Assembly (NCBI GenBank): GCA_036244855.1
Contig: BQKZ01000368.1
Span: 118,976-133,194 of the forward strand
DNA from: Temnopleurus reevesii
Taxonomy: Eukaryota > Echinodermata > Echinoidea > Temnopleuroida > Temnopleuridae
DNA length: 14,219 bases
Direction: 5' to 3'
In this document: piece after piece, positions 1 through 8,257 of the stretch
How positions within the stretch are numbered: the first letter of the stretch is position 1
Layout: the number at the start of each line of letters is the position of its first letter
Position numbers and translations under genes: made by a program
Notes under the pieces: generated by a model
The model's database searches: none
What the model saw: the letters and a program-made list of their open reading frames with translations, nothing else
What the model was told of the DNA's origin: nothing

Positions 1-480
1 TCCTATTCATGCATTTAACCCCACGGACGGCGCGATCCCCTCAGATTCACGGCCAGCTCGAGGGAGTGAAAGTGAGCGGATGTCACCGTCTTGACTACTG
101 GGGGCGTTTCTACTGGTTATCAGATAAATCACGTAAACAGTCCAGGCAGTGGACTATATATAGTTTTTTTTTGTTTTGTTTTTTTTTTAGAAATATGGTG
201 TTAGATGCCAGGATATCGCATTTAACATGTTTAAGAATATTTAATTTTCATTTTTTCCCGAAACAAATCATAGATGTGCCACGCCCCTTTTTTTTTCTTT
301 ATAAATCCTGGATCCCCCCCCCCTATGTTGTGTCATTCAAGACTGACTCACACATTTAAAGACAGTAATATTATATTTCAGATTTGTGTCATGTTCATCA
401 GTGCTGCCGCCAGAATTGTATGACAAATCTTTTTGACACGGCATTATAAGTCTACCACTCATGTCTTTACTTAAATAAGA
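1..480. other. Unassigned DNA; no gene recognised
   Basis: The first 120 bases are more GC-rich than the rest and carry an open frame from 9 to 359, but the frame quickly runs into poly-T and poly-C tracts (for example C10 at 314-323) and shows no known motif. I see no splice-bounded LRR exon here. It may be an old repeat. Confidence 0.4.
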
Positions 481-487
481 GTCTTTA

Positions 488-523
488 TAGCGCAGTAGAA
501 TATATTATATAGTTTCTGCGCTA
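488..523. repeat. Small AT-core hairpin (TAGCGCAG / CTGCGCTA)
   Basis: Perfect 8-bp arms at 488-495 and 516-523 enclose a 20-base AT-rich core. It sits just upstream of the (ATT)n array, and the right arm with the following GTAAGTATAAGTATC resembles the GCGCTATATAAA end of SINEs, so it may be the 3' remnant of a SINE. Confidence 0.5.
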
Positions 524-537
524 TGTAAGTATAAGTA

Positions 538-539
<2 letters not shown>

Positions 540-605
<66 letters not shown>
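540..605. repeat. (ATT)n microsatellite, about 22 units
   Basis: An uninterrupted ATT run of 66 bases. It follows a GCGCTATGTAAGTA stretch, matching the layout of the SINE-like tails at 10790-10836 and 12065-12106, and so is probably an expanded SINE tail. Confidence 0.9.
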
Positions 606-687
606 GGGGACCACAAAATATGCTATTAACACGCTAAATATTTATCGTAAGTCCATGGTATAACAGTATCAAAGAATAGCGATTGAT

Positions 688-1204
688 TTAAAGGGGAACT
701 TTGTATTGTTTAATGTATTGGCGCTCCCAACACAGACTTCGCCTTCTGGATCTGCGCCCTTTCCTTTAATTTGTATGTATTTTGTTTATGCTATTTCTGT
801 ATATTATTGACATTTGATTTTCTATTTTGAATATTGTATTGATGTATACAGAAATTTGTTTGTTGAAGGAAAAAATAAATGTTATTTTGAATTGAATTGA
901 ATTGAAAACTTCACTCAGACATTCATGTGATCTTAGTAGATGGAGAAAAATACAATGATCAAACTGTGAAAATTTCCATATCATACTTGAAGAGGAAAGT
1001 ACAATGTACAACACAATGCTGACAGCCATTTTGTGCCTATACGTTGCCAATTTGAAGAGCCCACGAGGGGTGTAAATCAAAGCTTTGAAAATTCGTAACT
1101 TTAGAATGGATTGTCGGATTTTGCTCAAATTTTCACAGATTGACCATTGCATTTTTCTTCACCCACTGAGCCTAGTTCAATGTCTGGGTGAAGTTCCCCT
1201 TTAA
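688..1204. mobile_element. MITE with TTAAAGGGGAACTT ends, split by a LINE insertion
   Basis: TTAAAGGGGAACTT at 688-701 is the exact reverse complement of 1191-1204. Removing the LINE fragment at 702-906 restores long inner arms: 907-980 and 1130-1200 are inverted copies of each other (ACTTCAC-CAGACATT, then GAAAAATAC-AATG and CTGTGAAAATTT on both sides). The element was therefore a foldback of about 310 bp before interruption. A minus-strand open frame at 766-1152 crosses the element borders and is not a gene. A lone AAAAGGGGAACTT at 2127-2139 may be a relic of another copy. Confidence 0.85.
702..906 (+). mobile_element. LINE 3' end, (GAATT)n tail, 5-bp target duplication
   Basis: A 5'-truncated non-LTR retrotransposon end. 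It shares CTTCTGGATCTG, CCTTTCCTT-AATTT, TTGTTGAAGGAAAAAA and TGTTATT-TGAATTGAATTG with the copy at 1361-1675. It ends in repeated GAATT, as LINEs with short-repeat tails do. AACTT occurs on both sides (697-701 and 907-911), which is the target-site duplication. No reverse transcriptase coding remains, and the LINE clade is not recognised. Confidence 0.8.
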
Positions 1205-1360
1205 GTAATCGTACCTCTTTTATGTTAGAGGCCCCCGAACGTGGGGTATTCAACGGGTTTTGGTATTTCCAAAATATGTAGATTTGAAAAGTTTATAGTT
1301 CCAAGATAAAATGCTCAGAATTTCATGCATCGTACTCGATTGTATTCTTATTTTTGTATT

Positions 1361-1675
1361 TGTCGGCGCATTCATTTCAAACTCTGTTTCTGGATCTGTA
1401 CCCTTTTCCTTCAATTTATTTACTCTATCTATGTACTTATCATTCTGTCATTTGATTGCGATAGTAAATTGATAGCTTGTATTTCATTAAAGCCCCGGTC
1501 ACATATTACCCCGGAAGCAACACGATTCATCCCGACTCTTTGTTAATTCACAGTTAACTGCCTTCGAACAACGAGTCGTGTTGAATCATGTTGCTTCCGG
1601 ATCCTATGTGACCGGGGCTTAACTTTTTTCGTTGTTGAAGGAAAAAAAAATGTTATTCTGAATTGAATTGAAAAT
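1361..1675 (+). mobile_element. Second copy of the LINE 3' end, interrupted by a MITE
   Basis: It begins GTCGGCGCATTC and includes GTTTCTGGATCTGTACCC and CCTTCAATTTATTTACTC. After the 132-bp MITE at 1490-1622 it resumes with TTTTTTCGTTGTTGAAGG and TGTTATTCTGAATTGAATTG. Alignment with 702-906 skips exactly the MITE. The open frame at 1325-1546 is a chance frame across this boundary. Confidence 0.8.
1490..1622. mobile_element. Palindromic MITE family A, copy 1
   Basis: A nearly full-length hairpin. AAGCCCCGGTCACAT at the left pairs with ATGTGACCGGGGCTT at the right; inside these, GGAAGCAACACGATTCA pairs with TGAATCATGTTGCTTCC, then GACTC with GAGTC, around a centre that includes AGTTAACTG. TTAA lies at each border. 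It codes for no protein and would depend on a transposase supplied elsewhere. Three further copies are at 7541, 8070 and 9222. Confidence 0.9.
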
Positions 1676-2462
1676 AAAAAAAAACTTGATATCCAAAGCG
1701 TATGACCGATGTGCACCCTGAGCTGTTGATTGTAAATTTGATGTAAATTGATTTATTAAACTTCATTGACATCAAATATCAATATTCTGTTCATATAAAG
1801 AAAAATACAATCATAAACGTAAATACTATATTAAGCAAAAAATATATCAAGTCATAAAGAATTTTAGCGATGCTTCGATTATACAATATTTGAGGAAAGA
1901 ACATACACTCGTATTCAGTTATTCCAAATGATTCATTTAACTCTGTTAGCAAAGATGAACCTAGGATCCATTACATTTAATTTGTAATGGAATAAAAGAA
2001 TAACCGCAAATCACCAATGTGCTCAGCTTTAGGGGGGGGGGGGGGTTTTTTTTTTTTTTTTACAACGAATGACGTCTAGATATGGAAATAGTGTTTAATA
2101 CATTAATATAATTTAAGTATGCTCCATAAAAGGGGAACTTTTATGACACCCTGTATCATGATATATTGAAGATTACACATGTCTTTACATAATAATTTTC
2201 CTCCAAAAGATACGCCTCTTAGTGTCTAAAAAAATATTTTCCATTAACATTTTTATCTGGGTTAGAAAGCTATGACCAGCCTCCCAGAAATACCCCCTCT
2301 ACGACATCTATTTACAGACGGGGTCTGTGACGTCATATCCAGTCCAGCGTCAAAACCACGTACTCAAACATGTAAGTTGATGACATTTGAAACATCAACA
2401 TTAATGGCTTTTTGTCGATAGCAAGTTTGACCCTTATACATTTGTGTTATTTTTTTTCAAAG
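1676..2462. other. AT-rich intron or flank without recognisable exon
   Basis: It holds a G14-T16 homopolymer junction (2032-2061), a relic of the AAAGGGGAACTT end (2127-2139) and AT-rich single-copy-looking DNA. No frame with LRR motifs between splice sites was found until the acceptor at 2461-2462. Confidence 0.5.
2032..2061. repeat. Poly-G / poly-T junction
   Basis: Fourteen G followed directly by sixteen T. Such tracts are mutable and are also prone to sequencing length errors. Confidence 0.9.
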
Positions 2463-2534
2463 GAATTTGAGTAATAATCGCATCACCTTCATTGCGAAGA
2501 ACTCTTTGCCTCTTCTGAAAAAGCTTCAAATATT
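2463..2534 (+). CDS. LRR exon 1 of 7 in view (24-residue leucine-rich repeat)
   Basis: A 72-nt internal exon after a pyrimidine-rich acceptor (TTTTTTTCAAAG) and before a consensus donor (GTAAGT at 2535). Read with one base completing the previous codon, it gives NLSNNRITFIAKNS followed by LPLLKKLQIL. This matches the pattern LxLxxNxIxxIxxxxFxxLxxLxxL, with Leu in place of the usual Phe. Entry and exit are both phase 2, and the trailing TT joins G of the next exon to make Leu. One LRR forms one beta-strand-to-loop turn of a solenoid, normally used to bind protein or peptide ligands. There is no start codon or signal peptide, so earlier exons must lie upstream. The family is not recognisable from this repeat alone; the call as a real exon is strong because length, phase, splice sites and motif all agree. 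Confidence 0.9.
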
Positions 2535-2552
2535 GTAAGTACATGGCCGAAC

Positions 2553-2988
2553 TAAAGGGTTATTATTATGAAGATATAAGTTGATCTGTATTGATGTATT
2601 ATACCATTATATCAATACCCTTTTCAGTGAAACAGAGCCCAAATGTGTTTCATATATTTCATGATATTTTTTTTTCAATTTGTGGATCAATGCATGGATT
2701 TCAATTCAGGTGATTGCTCATTCCAATTCCCTTTCATTGATCCACCTATTTCCTTTTTTTATTTACAGAACCAGCTCTGAAACATGATGTAGCAAGGTGA
2801 ACAAATTTGACTCTTGTGATGTCACAATCGGATTTACATTTTAAAGAAATTTTTAGGGGCGTTCCCTACTAAGCCAATACAAAATTGAAAAAAAAATATT
2901 ATAGAATATATGAAACACATTTGATAATGGTGTAATAAATCAAGACAGATTAACTTGTATTTTTTTAAATATAATAGTAACCCTTTAA
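2553..2988. mobile_element. 436-bp foldback element with TAAAGGGTTA ends
   Basis: The left arm from 2553 (TAAAGGGTTATTATTAT, later GTTGATCTGTATTGAT, ACCATTAT and AAATGTGTTTCATATAT) is mirrored by the right arm ending at 2988 (ATATATGAAACACATTT, ATCAAGACAGATTAAC, ATAATAGTAACCCTTTA). The arms are interrupted by small indels, so this is an old copy. It starts only 18 bases after the donor of LRR exon 1. No coding capacity is seen. Confidence 0.82.
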
Positions 2989-3060
2989 CCCAGTGATATT
3001 TCACTTATTTTCGGGTGTTCTGTCTCATGATACATTACAATTATGTATATTAAAAAAATT

Positions 3061-3380
3061 AAATAGATATCTATTTCCGTTAAATTGAGTCGAACACCAA
3101 TTCAATGTTTCCCTCTAATGTTATTAAAATCTGTGGTTGTTTCATCAATATTTGTCACAGAGACAATTAGTCAGCGCTGACAAATGCCTGGATTGTGATT
3201 GGATGAAAAGCGCTACCACTGACAGTTGCTATGGGAACTGTCGGAAAGTGATTCCTTGTCACTGCGACAAATCTTGATGAAACACCACCGGAACCCGCTT
3301 GTGATTGTTGTATCTACACAATTCAATATACGGCCTACAGATCTGTTGTCCCATGCCCCACTTTGTTTAACGGAAATACT
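3061..3380. mobile_element. MITE family with CTATTTCCG ends, copy 1, carrying a nested MITE
   Basis: The left end CTATTTCCGTTAAAT (3071 on), with CGAACACCAATTCAATG, and the right end TTTAACGGAAATA (about 3366-3378), with ATTCAATATACGGCC, match the family copies at 3383, 5263 and 11004. A 147-bp element of another family at 3138-3284 sits inside it. The end is joined almost directly to copy 2. Confidence 0.7.
3138..3284. mobile_element. Nested 147-bp MITE with TGTTTCATCAA ends
   Basis: TGTTTCATCAATATTTGTCA at the left is mirrored by the right end (ACAAATCTTGATGAAACA), with further pairing of the flanking GACAA segments. It interrupts the CTATTTCCG MITE. The terminal GTGTTTCAYCAAG-like sequence is shared with the hairpin element at 13403-13564, suggesting one superfamily with different interiors. 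Confidence 0.78.
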
Positions 3381-3382
3381 TT

Positions 3383-3553
3383 AAACTATTTCCGAAAAAT
3401 TAAGTAGGCCACAGAGAATAGAACCGTACGCCGTGTATGCGAATGTGCGGACACAACAATCGCAAGCCGGTTGCGATTTGAATAACATTACAAAGGACCA
3501 TTGAATTTGCGTTCCACTTATTTTTTTTTCAAAAATAGTTTATATCCTGTTTA
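3383..3553. mobile_element. MITE family with CTATTTCCG ends, copy 2
   Basis: AAACTATTTCCGAAAAATTA at the left is mirrored by a right end that reads TTTCAAAAATAGTTTATATC, slightly decayed by a poly-T expansion. The interior (GAACCGTACGCCGTGTAT, ACAACAATCGCAAGCCGGTT, ATTACAAAGGACCATTGAAT) aligns with the copies at 5263 (inverted) and 11004. The open frame at 3501-3692 starts inside the element and is not a gene. Confidence 0.82.
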
Positions 3554-4367
3554 TAGTATGCACATATCGAGCATTTATTTACAAGCATATTTATTTATTG
3601 AATTTGCATTTTTTTTTTCACATTATCTTAATGTTTTTTGTAAATACTGTACATGTATAAGCAATATCTGTGCTCATTATGTTAAATCCTAATACAAATT
3701 TGCCGCAAAATAGTATTGTAGCACTACATGGAAAGAAACCATTGCATTGTACTTTTGTACCTAAGGACATGTATCATACAAGCTTGCTTTTCAACATGTC
3801 CTTTTCTGTTTTCGTTTTATATTTTGCAAATTTGCAAACTTTATATTAAGTATAATTTTATGCCCTAAACATTCATTGTCTTCTTTTTTCCTGGTAAAAA
3901 TGTATTAATATATATTCATGTCCATTTAATTGTTTTGTTTGTTATGTATAAAATGAAAGAAACAATATAAATAAATAATTAAATGAAATAAAATGAAATG
4001 AAACTTAAATCAAATTTCAAATCAAATCATTTTCTTTTTCAATTCTGTTGATAATGCAAATAATACATTCATAAATAATAATGGAAATAAGTAATGTGAA
4101 AAAAAGAAATGAAAAGAAACATAGAGGCCTCCAAAGAAGTGAGGCTTGTTCAGAAGGCTGGCCCCTAAAATTACATTAATAATTCATACTCGATAAAGCA
4201 TACACATAAACACATATTATTACATTATACTTGCATATATAAACATATATTAAAAAATAAACAACAGGAGAGAAGCTGAACAAAGAAACAATACATAGAA
4301 AAAACAGAAAAGAAACAACACGAAGACAATATGGGAGCAGTAGAGGACGTGCTACACAAAAAAAACA
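3554..4367. other. AT-rich intron DNA with probable LINE tails
   Basis: Around 3950-4010 there is a run of imperfect AAATGAAATAAAATGAAATG units, like the simple-repeat tail of a + strand LINE. From about 4095 to 4180 a GAGGCCTCC-AAAGAAGTGAGGC segment, next to GGCTGGCCCC, resembles an inverted LINE 3' end. Both assignments are weak. A minus-strand open frame at 4176-4409 consists of low-complexity hydrophobic residues and is rejected as a gene. Confidence 0.35.
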
Positions 4368-4491
4368 GGAACTCACACATTTGAGTAATGTGACACTATA
4401 ATGACACACAGTTGAGTATTTTCATTGATATACTCACCAGTGTGTCATTATAGTGTCACTTTTGGCGACTTTACTCAGATCCATGAGTTCT
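4368..4491. mobile_element. 124-bp palindromic element with a perfect 20-bp inner stem
   Basis: Bases 4390-4409 (GTGACACTATAATGACACAC) are the exact reverse complement of 4440-4459. Outside them, GAACTCA...GAGTAA at the left pairs with TTACTC...TGAGTTC at the right. This is the size and shape of a short MITE. Only one copy is in the window. Confidence 0.8.
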
Positions 4492-5150
4492 AGTTTTGTG
4501 TGTGTAGGTGACAGGGACGGAGCGGGGAAGGGAAATTACTTTAATCATGTGACTGTGATGAATAATTCGTTTCTTTTTTAAAGGTAGAAAACTACATTTG
4601 CACACATTACGGCTATGCTTACAACTTGTTGTGTACCTCAGATATGCCAAAATAATAACCTCTATGAAGTATTTTGGTCGAATGTAGTCCAGAATATTTA
4701 ATTCAAATAAAAATATATTCTATCATAATTCATCTTGACACCAACGGTATCGCGATACTCATAGCGTATTCCGGTACCACACACACACACACACACACAA
4801 CATTAGAGCACATACAGTGCGCACTTCAATACACTGCCACACCACGGGAATACGGACTGAGAGAGACTCTTGCGCTATTGGTCAACGAGGGGTTAACGGC
4901 TGTTTTGAATTGTGAACGCACGGTGAATTAGTTCGAGGCCCGAATAGAAGAATTATTATTAGAATAACTATAAATGCGCCTATCATGACCACTCTTTGTG
5001 CTTAATTGATTGGTGATAAGTTATAACATTTAGTACTCTTCAACATAACACCTCAAATTTTAGGCTGTAGAGGTTAGGATTTTTTTTCATTTTCATTTTC
5101 ATTTCATTTCAACTCATTTCTAAAATACTATTTTTTTCAATTTATTTCAG
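4492..5150. other. Intron DNA with a (CA)n microsatellite
   Basis: It holds the (AC)n run at 4777-4799 and, from 5083, repeated CATTTTCATTTTCATTTCATT, which could be an inverted LINE tail just upstream of exon 2. The open frame at 4674-4931 crosses the microsatellite and shows no motif. Confidence 0.5.
4777..4799. repeat. (AC)n microsatellite
   Basis: About 11 uninterrupted AC units following GGTACC. Confidence 0.92.
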
Positions 5151-5222
5151 GAGTCTGGATCAGAACAACATCAATAAAATTGGACATCCGATTTTCAGTA
5201 ACATGCCCAACTTGTTACACTT
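5151..5222 (+). CDS. LRR exon 2 of 7 in view (24-residue repeat)
   Basis: A 72-nt phase-2 exon bounded by TTTATTTCAG and GTAAGA. It encodes SLDQNNINKIGHPIFSNM then PNLLHL, a textbook 24-residue LRR: the consensus Leu, Asn, Ile, Phe and Leu positions are filled (L-D-Q-N-N-I, then I, then I-F, then the closing L). The first base G completes the TT left by the preceding exon as TTG (Leu). Its own trailing TT is completed by G of the next exon, again Leu. The intron before it is 2616 bp and is largely repeat DNA. Function beyond a structural unit of an LRR ectodomain cannot be assigned. Confidence 0.92.
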
Positions 5223-5262
5223 GTAAGAATTTTGATCAATTTGATAAATAAATGTTTATTTT

Positions 5263-5437
5263 AAACACGATATAAACTATTTCCGAAAAATTAAGTCGAA
5301 CGCAAATTATATGGTCCTTTGTAATGCTATTGAAATCGGAACCGGCTTGTCATTGTGTCCACACAGTTGAATTCACGGCGTATGGAGCTATTGTCAGCGT
5401 TCTATTTAATTTTTCGGAAATAGTTTATATCGTGTTT
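5263..5437. mobile_element. MITE family with CTATTTCCG ends, copy 3 (best preserved)
   Basis: The terminal inverted repeat starts AAACACGATATAAACTATTT at the left and ends AAATAGTTTATATCGTGTTT at the right, continuing inward as CCGAAAAATTAA / TTAATTTTTCGG. Total arm length is about 32 bp in a 175-bp element. The interior includes AATCGGAACCGGCTTGTCAT and ACGGCGTATGGAGC, shared with the other copies. It begins 41 bases after the exon 2 donor. Confidence 0.9.
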
Positions 5438-5680
5438 TTATTTTTCACGTAAATTTAGCAAAAAAATCAATAAAAATTACGATTTTACGTGCAAGATATT
5501 CATAACATTCTATCAATTTTCTTTCTTTTTGAAGTCTCAAACTCACGCGTAGCTGTTAAAGGGTGTATACGTAAGCAATTTTAACTTTTAAACGCACATA
5601 AAATTGAATATGAAAATATTACTAATACTTTTGTTTCTTCATATTTGTCGATGCCCCATATTCCTATCTATTAGATGCCA
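5438..5680. other. Short AT-rich intron stretch
   Basis: No repeat, exon or structured element could be recognised between the two MITEs. Confidence 0.4.
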
Positions 5681-5889
5681 CTAAGGGGGTGTTGCTCAAA
5701 ATCAACTACAAATCAACTGCAACTTTGCAAATTGTAACCTGCATTTTCATTTGCGCATGGTGCCCGCATTTTCATTCGCGCATTGTGCGCGCATTTAATA
5801 AGACGCGCATGAAACAATGATTTTGATTGGCGTATTACGATTAACTGCAACTTGCGATCAATTGTAACTTTTGAACAACACCCCCTTAG
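5681..5889. mobile_element. 209-bp MITE with CTAAGGGGGTGTTG ends, copy 1
   Basis: CTAAGGGGGTGTTG-TCAAAA at the left is mirrored by TTTTGAACAACACCCCCTTA at the right. Inside are inverted AATTGTAAC / AGTTGC stretches and a run of GCGCA words (GCGCATGGTGCCCGCATTTTC, GCGCATTGTGCGCGCATT). Two chance open frames on opposite strands (5713-5991 and 5871-6116) overlap it, as expected over a palindrome. Confidence 0.85.
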
Positions 5890-6287
5890 AAATATTTCAC
5901 TTGTGCTTGGGTAAAACCGAATATTTACGGTCAGTATGTAAAAAGGTAATTCAAGCCCAAATACGCAATCACGATGAATTGCTCCATCCAAAGAAAAAAA
6001 ATCCGTTTAAGCTATTTCATTTCATTTCATTTTATTTCTATCAAAATCACATTAAAACAATTTACAATGTACATATAAAATATGCAATGATAATCCAAGC
6101 ATTCATGTCAATATAGACCAGTTTACTAATATATTCAAATTTATACCGTTTTCTTGCTGACGACCGCAGTTACGTGGTATTCCTTAATCAGGTTTATAAG
6201 TAATGTTGCAATCAAAATACAGTACTAGGAATTAATAAGTTTGCGTATATCACATGCTGCCATGTCGGATAATTGAGGGAATATGGT
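5890..6287. other. Intron DNA with a probable inverted LINE tail
   Basis: From about 6014, TTTCATTTCATTTCATTTTA followed by a tract containing AAAACAATTTACAATGTACA looks like the reverse complement of a LINE 3' end with a (GAAAT)n tail. Downstream, CTAATATATTCAAATTTAT (6126-6144) recurs exactly at 6604-6622. Confidence 0.45.
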
Positions 6288-6480
6288 GTACAGTCAAGCC
6301 TCAAACCTGTCTATAGTGACCACTGTTTATAGTGACCACCTGTCTATAGTGGCCACTTAAGTTGATTTCCTCCTGGTGAAAAAAACATGTTATAGAACCT
6401 GTCTATAGAGGCCACATTTCTACAGTAGCCACTTTTTCTGTTTCCCTTGGGGTGGCTACTGTAGACAGGTTTGACTGTAC
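6288..6480. mobile_element. 193-bp inverted-repeat element built of CCTGTCTATAGTG units
   Basis: GTACAGTCAA-CCTGTC at the left pairs with GACAGGTTTGACTGTAC at the right. Between them the word CTGTCTATAGTGACCAC recurs in degenerate form about five times (for example TGTTTATAGTGACCAC, TGTCTATAGTGGCCAC, TGTCTATAGAGGCCAC, TTCTACAGTAGCCAC) and once inverted (GGTGGCTACTGTAGACAGG). It is a tandem array inside terminal inverted repeats. I have the impression that similar words are common in invertebrate genomes, but cannot verify that here. Confidence 0.82.
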
Positions 6481-6793
6481 TTATCAATAGGAAATTGCTT
6501 ATCCTCTGAAATATAGTTTTGGCAGATGTTTAAAAGGGTTACATTTTTTCAATGATGCACTCTGCATATATTAAGCTATAGGTGGCGCAAATCTTCTCTA
6601 GATCTAATATATTCAAATTTATGTGCTTTTCTTGTTATCACTGAAACCGTTTGATAACAATACATTACTTGTTGTTATGTCGGGCAAACCTGGGGCAAGC
6701 TTTAGGGTTGTCAAAAACGACCTTTGTGTTAAAGATATGTATACAATTTGCATCTAATAGTAAACCCGCCTATTGAGGCGGTTGTGAATTAGC
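6481..6793. other. Intron DNA, no gene
   Basis: Apart from the second copy of the 19-bp word at 6604-6622, no structure was recognised. Confidence 0.4.
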
Positions 6794-7352
6794 TTAAAGA
6801 AGAGTCTACCCAAAAATAATACTTTTTTTTAACAGAAACAGAAGAAATTGGTGAGTAAAACAACAAAAAAGTTTGAAGAAAATTGGGCAACTAATGAGAA
6901 AGTTATGAATGATTATATATTTTAGACAAATTGGCAACTGATGACGTCATAGGTGCACAACTGATGATTCATTATTTCCATATCAATGTCATAAAATGTT
7001 AATTTTCTCCCCAAAATATGATTTACCCAAAAACTTTAACCGTAGAATATCTTTATGTTAGATAATTTATCCACTATTTGCATGTTTAAATTCATAAAAA
7101 CTTTTCGTAAAAATGATAAATTTCCCACCTTATTTATAATAAAACCCCGGTTAGTTGTGCACCCATGATGTCATCAAATTGGCACCATCTTTGGAAATTC
7201 CCAGTGGTTTGCCGATTTTTTTTTCAAATCTTTAAAAATTCATGACTTTTATATTACTTGTCCGATTTTCTTCAAACTTTTTTTTTATTCACCAATTTTT
7301 TTCTGCATCTGTTTAAAAAAAAATATTATTTTGGGGTAGACTCTTCTTTTAA
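6794..7352. mobile_element. 559-bp foldback element family B, copy 1
   Basis: TTAAAGAAGAGTCTACCC at 6794-6811 is mirrored at 7334-7352 (GGGTAGACTCTTCTTTTAA). The arms continue inward: AAACAGAAGAAATTGGTGA pairs with a TCACCAATTTTTTTCTG stretch, ACAAATTGGCAAC... with ...AATTGGCACC, and GATGACGTCATAGGTGCAC with GTGCACCCATGATGTCATC. Homologous DNA at 8359-8936 lies in the opposite orientation. TTAA is present at both borders. It ends 78 bases before exon 3. Confidence 0.88.
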
Positions 7353-7384
7353 CGCGCTTTCGCGACATCTAATAATGACACTTG

Positions 7385-7414
7385 GTTGTTGTTGTTGTTG
7401 TTGTTGTTGTTGTT
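7385..7414. repeat. (GTT)n microsatellite in the exon 3 acceptor region
   Basis: Ten GTT units, ending 16 bases before the AG of the splice acceptor at 7430. Confidence 0.93.
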
Positions 7415-7430
7415 CGTCTTCTTTTTTCAG

Positions 7431-7502
7431 GAACCTATCTCATAACAAGATCCAAGCCATCGAATCAAAGACGTTCACGAATTTGCCAAATTTAACGACG
7501 CT
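7431..7502 (+). CDS. LRR exon 3 of 7 in view (24-residue repeat)
   Basis: A 72-nt phase-2 exon after TTTTTTCAG, with donor GTACGT at 7503. It encodes NLSHNKIQAIESKTF then TNLPNLTTL, the most canonical repeat of the set. The acceptor region contains a (GTT)n microsatellite at 7385-7414, so the distance between branch point and acceptor may vary between alleles. The trailing CT joins A of the next exon to give CTA (Leu), provided that exon starts at 8258. An open frame starting upstream at 7258 runs into this exon in the same reading frame, but its N-terminal part is intron and repeat sequence and should not be taken as protein. Confidence 0.93.
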
Positions 7503-7540
7503 GTACGTATAATCATAATTATAATTCTCCCGTAAACGTT

Positions 7541-7666
7541 AAGCCCCGGTCCAATAGGGCCCAGAAGCAACACGATTCAACACGACTATTTGTTCAGGTG
7601 CAGATAACTGTGAATTAACAAAGAGTAGTGTTGAATCGTGTTGCTTCCCGCGCCATTGGTGACGTT
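7541..7666. mobile_element. Palindromic MITE family A, copy 2
   Basis: It begins AAGCCCCGGTCCAATAGGGC. AGAAGCAACACGATTCAACA pairs with the right-hand TGTTGAATCGTGTTGCTTC. The right terminus is decayed (CCATTGGTGACG where CCTATGTGACCGGGG is expected). It starts 38 bases after the exon 3 donor. Confidence 0.85.
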
Positions 7667-8069
7667 CTACAATTTAATTTTCAATTCAATTTCAATAGTA
7701 TATTTAATCTCATCTCCAATAATGTTACGGTATATTTGTATTGAATTACGGTCTGTGTTTTACAATGCGTTATCTAGGAGTAGCCCTCCTGTGTAACGTA
7801 TGTATAGCATATGCAACTTGTGGTGTTTGTTTTGTTTTCCTTGAAGATATGGCTCAATTTTACGTAATGGTACCTATACACAAATTTGACTTCTTAGCAC
7901 CGTACTAAAAGGCNNCAAAAGTACTAAGATACAATAGGTTGAGTTCTGAGGCAGGTCTGTGGCTAAATCAGTGCGGAGATAGTCTATAGACAAACATAGC
8001 TGAAGCCCCCCTGTTAGAAATTATCATAAAAATCAACACCTTAACCGAATTGGTCTATAGCTACAGCTA
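7667..8069. other. Short intron DNA with a 2-base sequence gap
   Basis: TTTTCAATTCAATTTCAAT near 7677-7696 could be a reversed (GAATT)n LINE tail. Bases 7914-7915 are N. No exon is seen; the intron between exons 3 and 4 is only 755 bp, and two MITE copies fill about a third of it. Confidence 0.4.
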
Positions 8070-8191
8070 ATACCCCAGTTACATAGCAACACGATTCAGC
8101 ACGACTCCTTGTTCGGCGGCGATTAACTGTAAACAGAACAAAGAGTCGTGTTTAATTGTGTTTCTTCCTGGCTTCTACGTGACTGGGGCCT
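8070..8191. mobile_element. Palindromic MITE family A, copy 3
   Basis: ATACCCCAGTTACATAGCAA at the left corresponds to CTACGTGACTGGGGCCTAA at the right. The AGCAACACGATTCAGCACGA arm pairs with a decayed right arm (TCGTGTTTAATTGTGTTTCT). The left arm lacks the ACCCCGGA segment seen in other copies. It ends 66 bases before exon 4. Confidence 0.84.
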
Positions 8192-8257
8192 AAATATTTA
8201 AGCGATGCATAATAAACATTTATATATCTTTCGTTTATCTATTTTTCTTCAAACAAG

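Noticed and set aside
9..359. 116-codon open frame at the window start
   Set aside because: Low-complexity Phe-rich C-terminal half from poly-T tracts, no homology that I recognise, and no splice context consistent with the LRR gene.
540..605. CRISPR-like or satellite array
   Set aside because: It is a plain trinucleotide microsatellite with no spacers.
766..1152. 128-codon open frame on the - strand
   Set aside because: It crosses the junction of a LINE tail and the MITE it interrupts, and cannot be an old gene.
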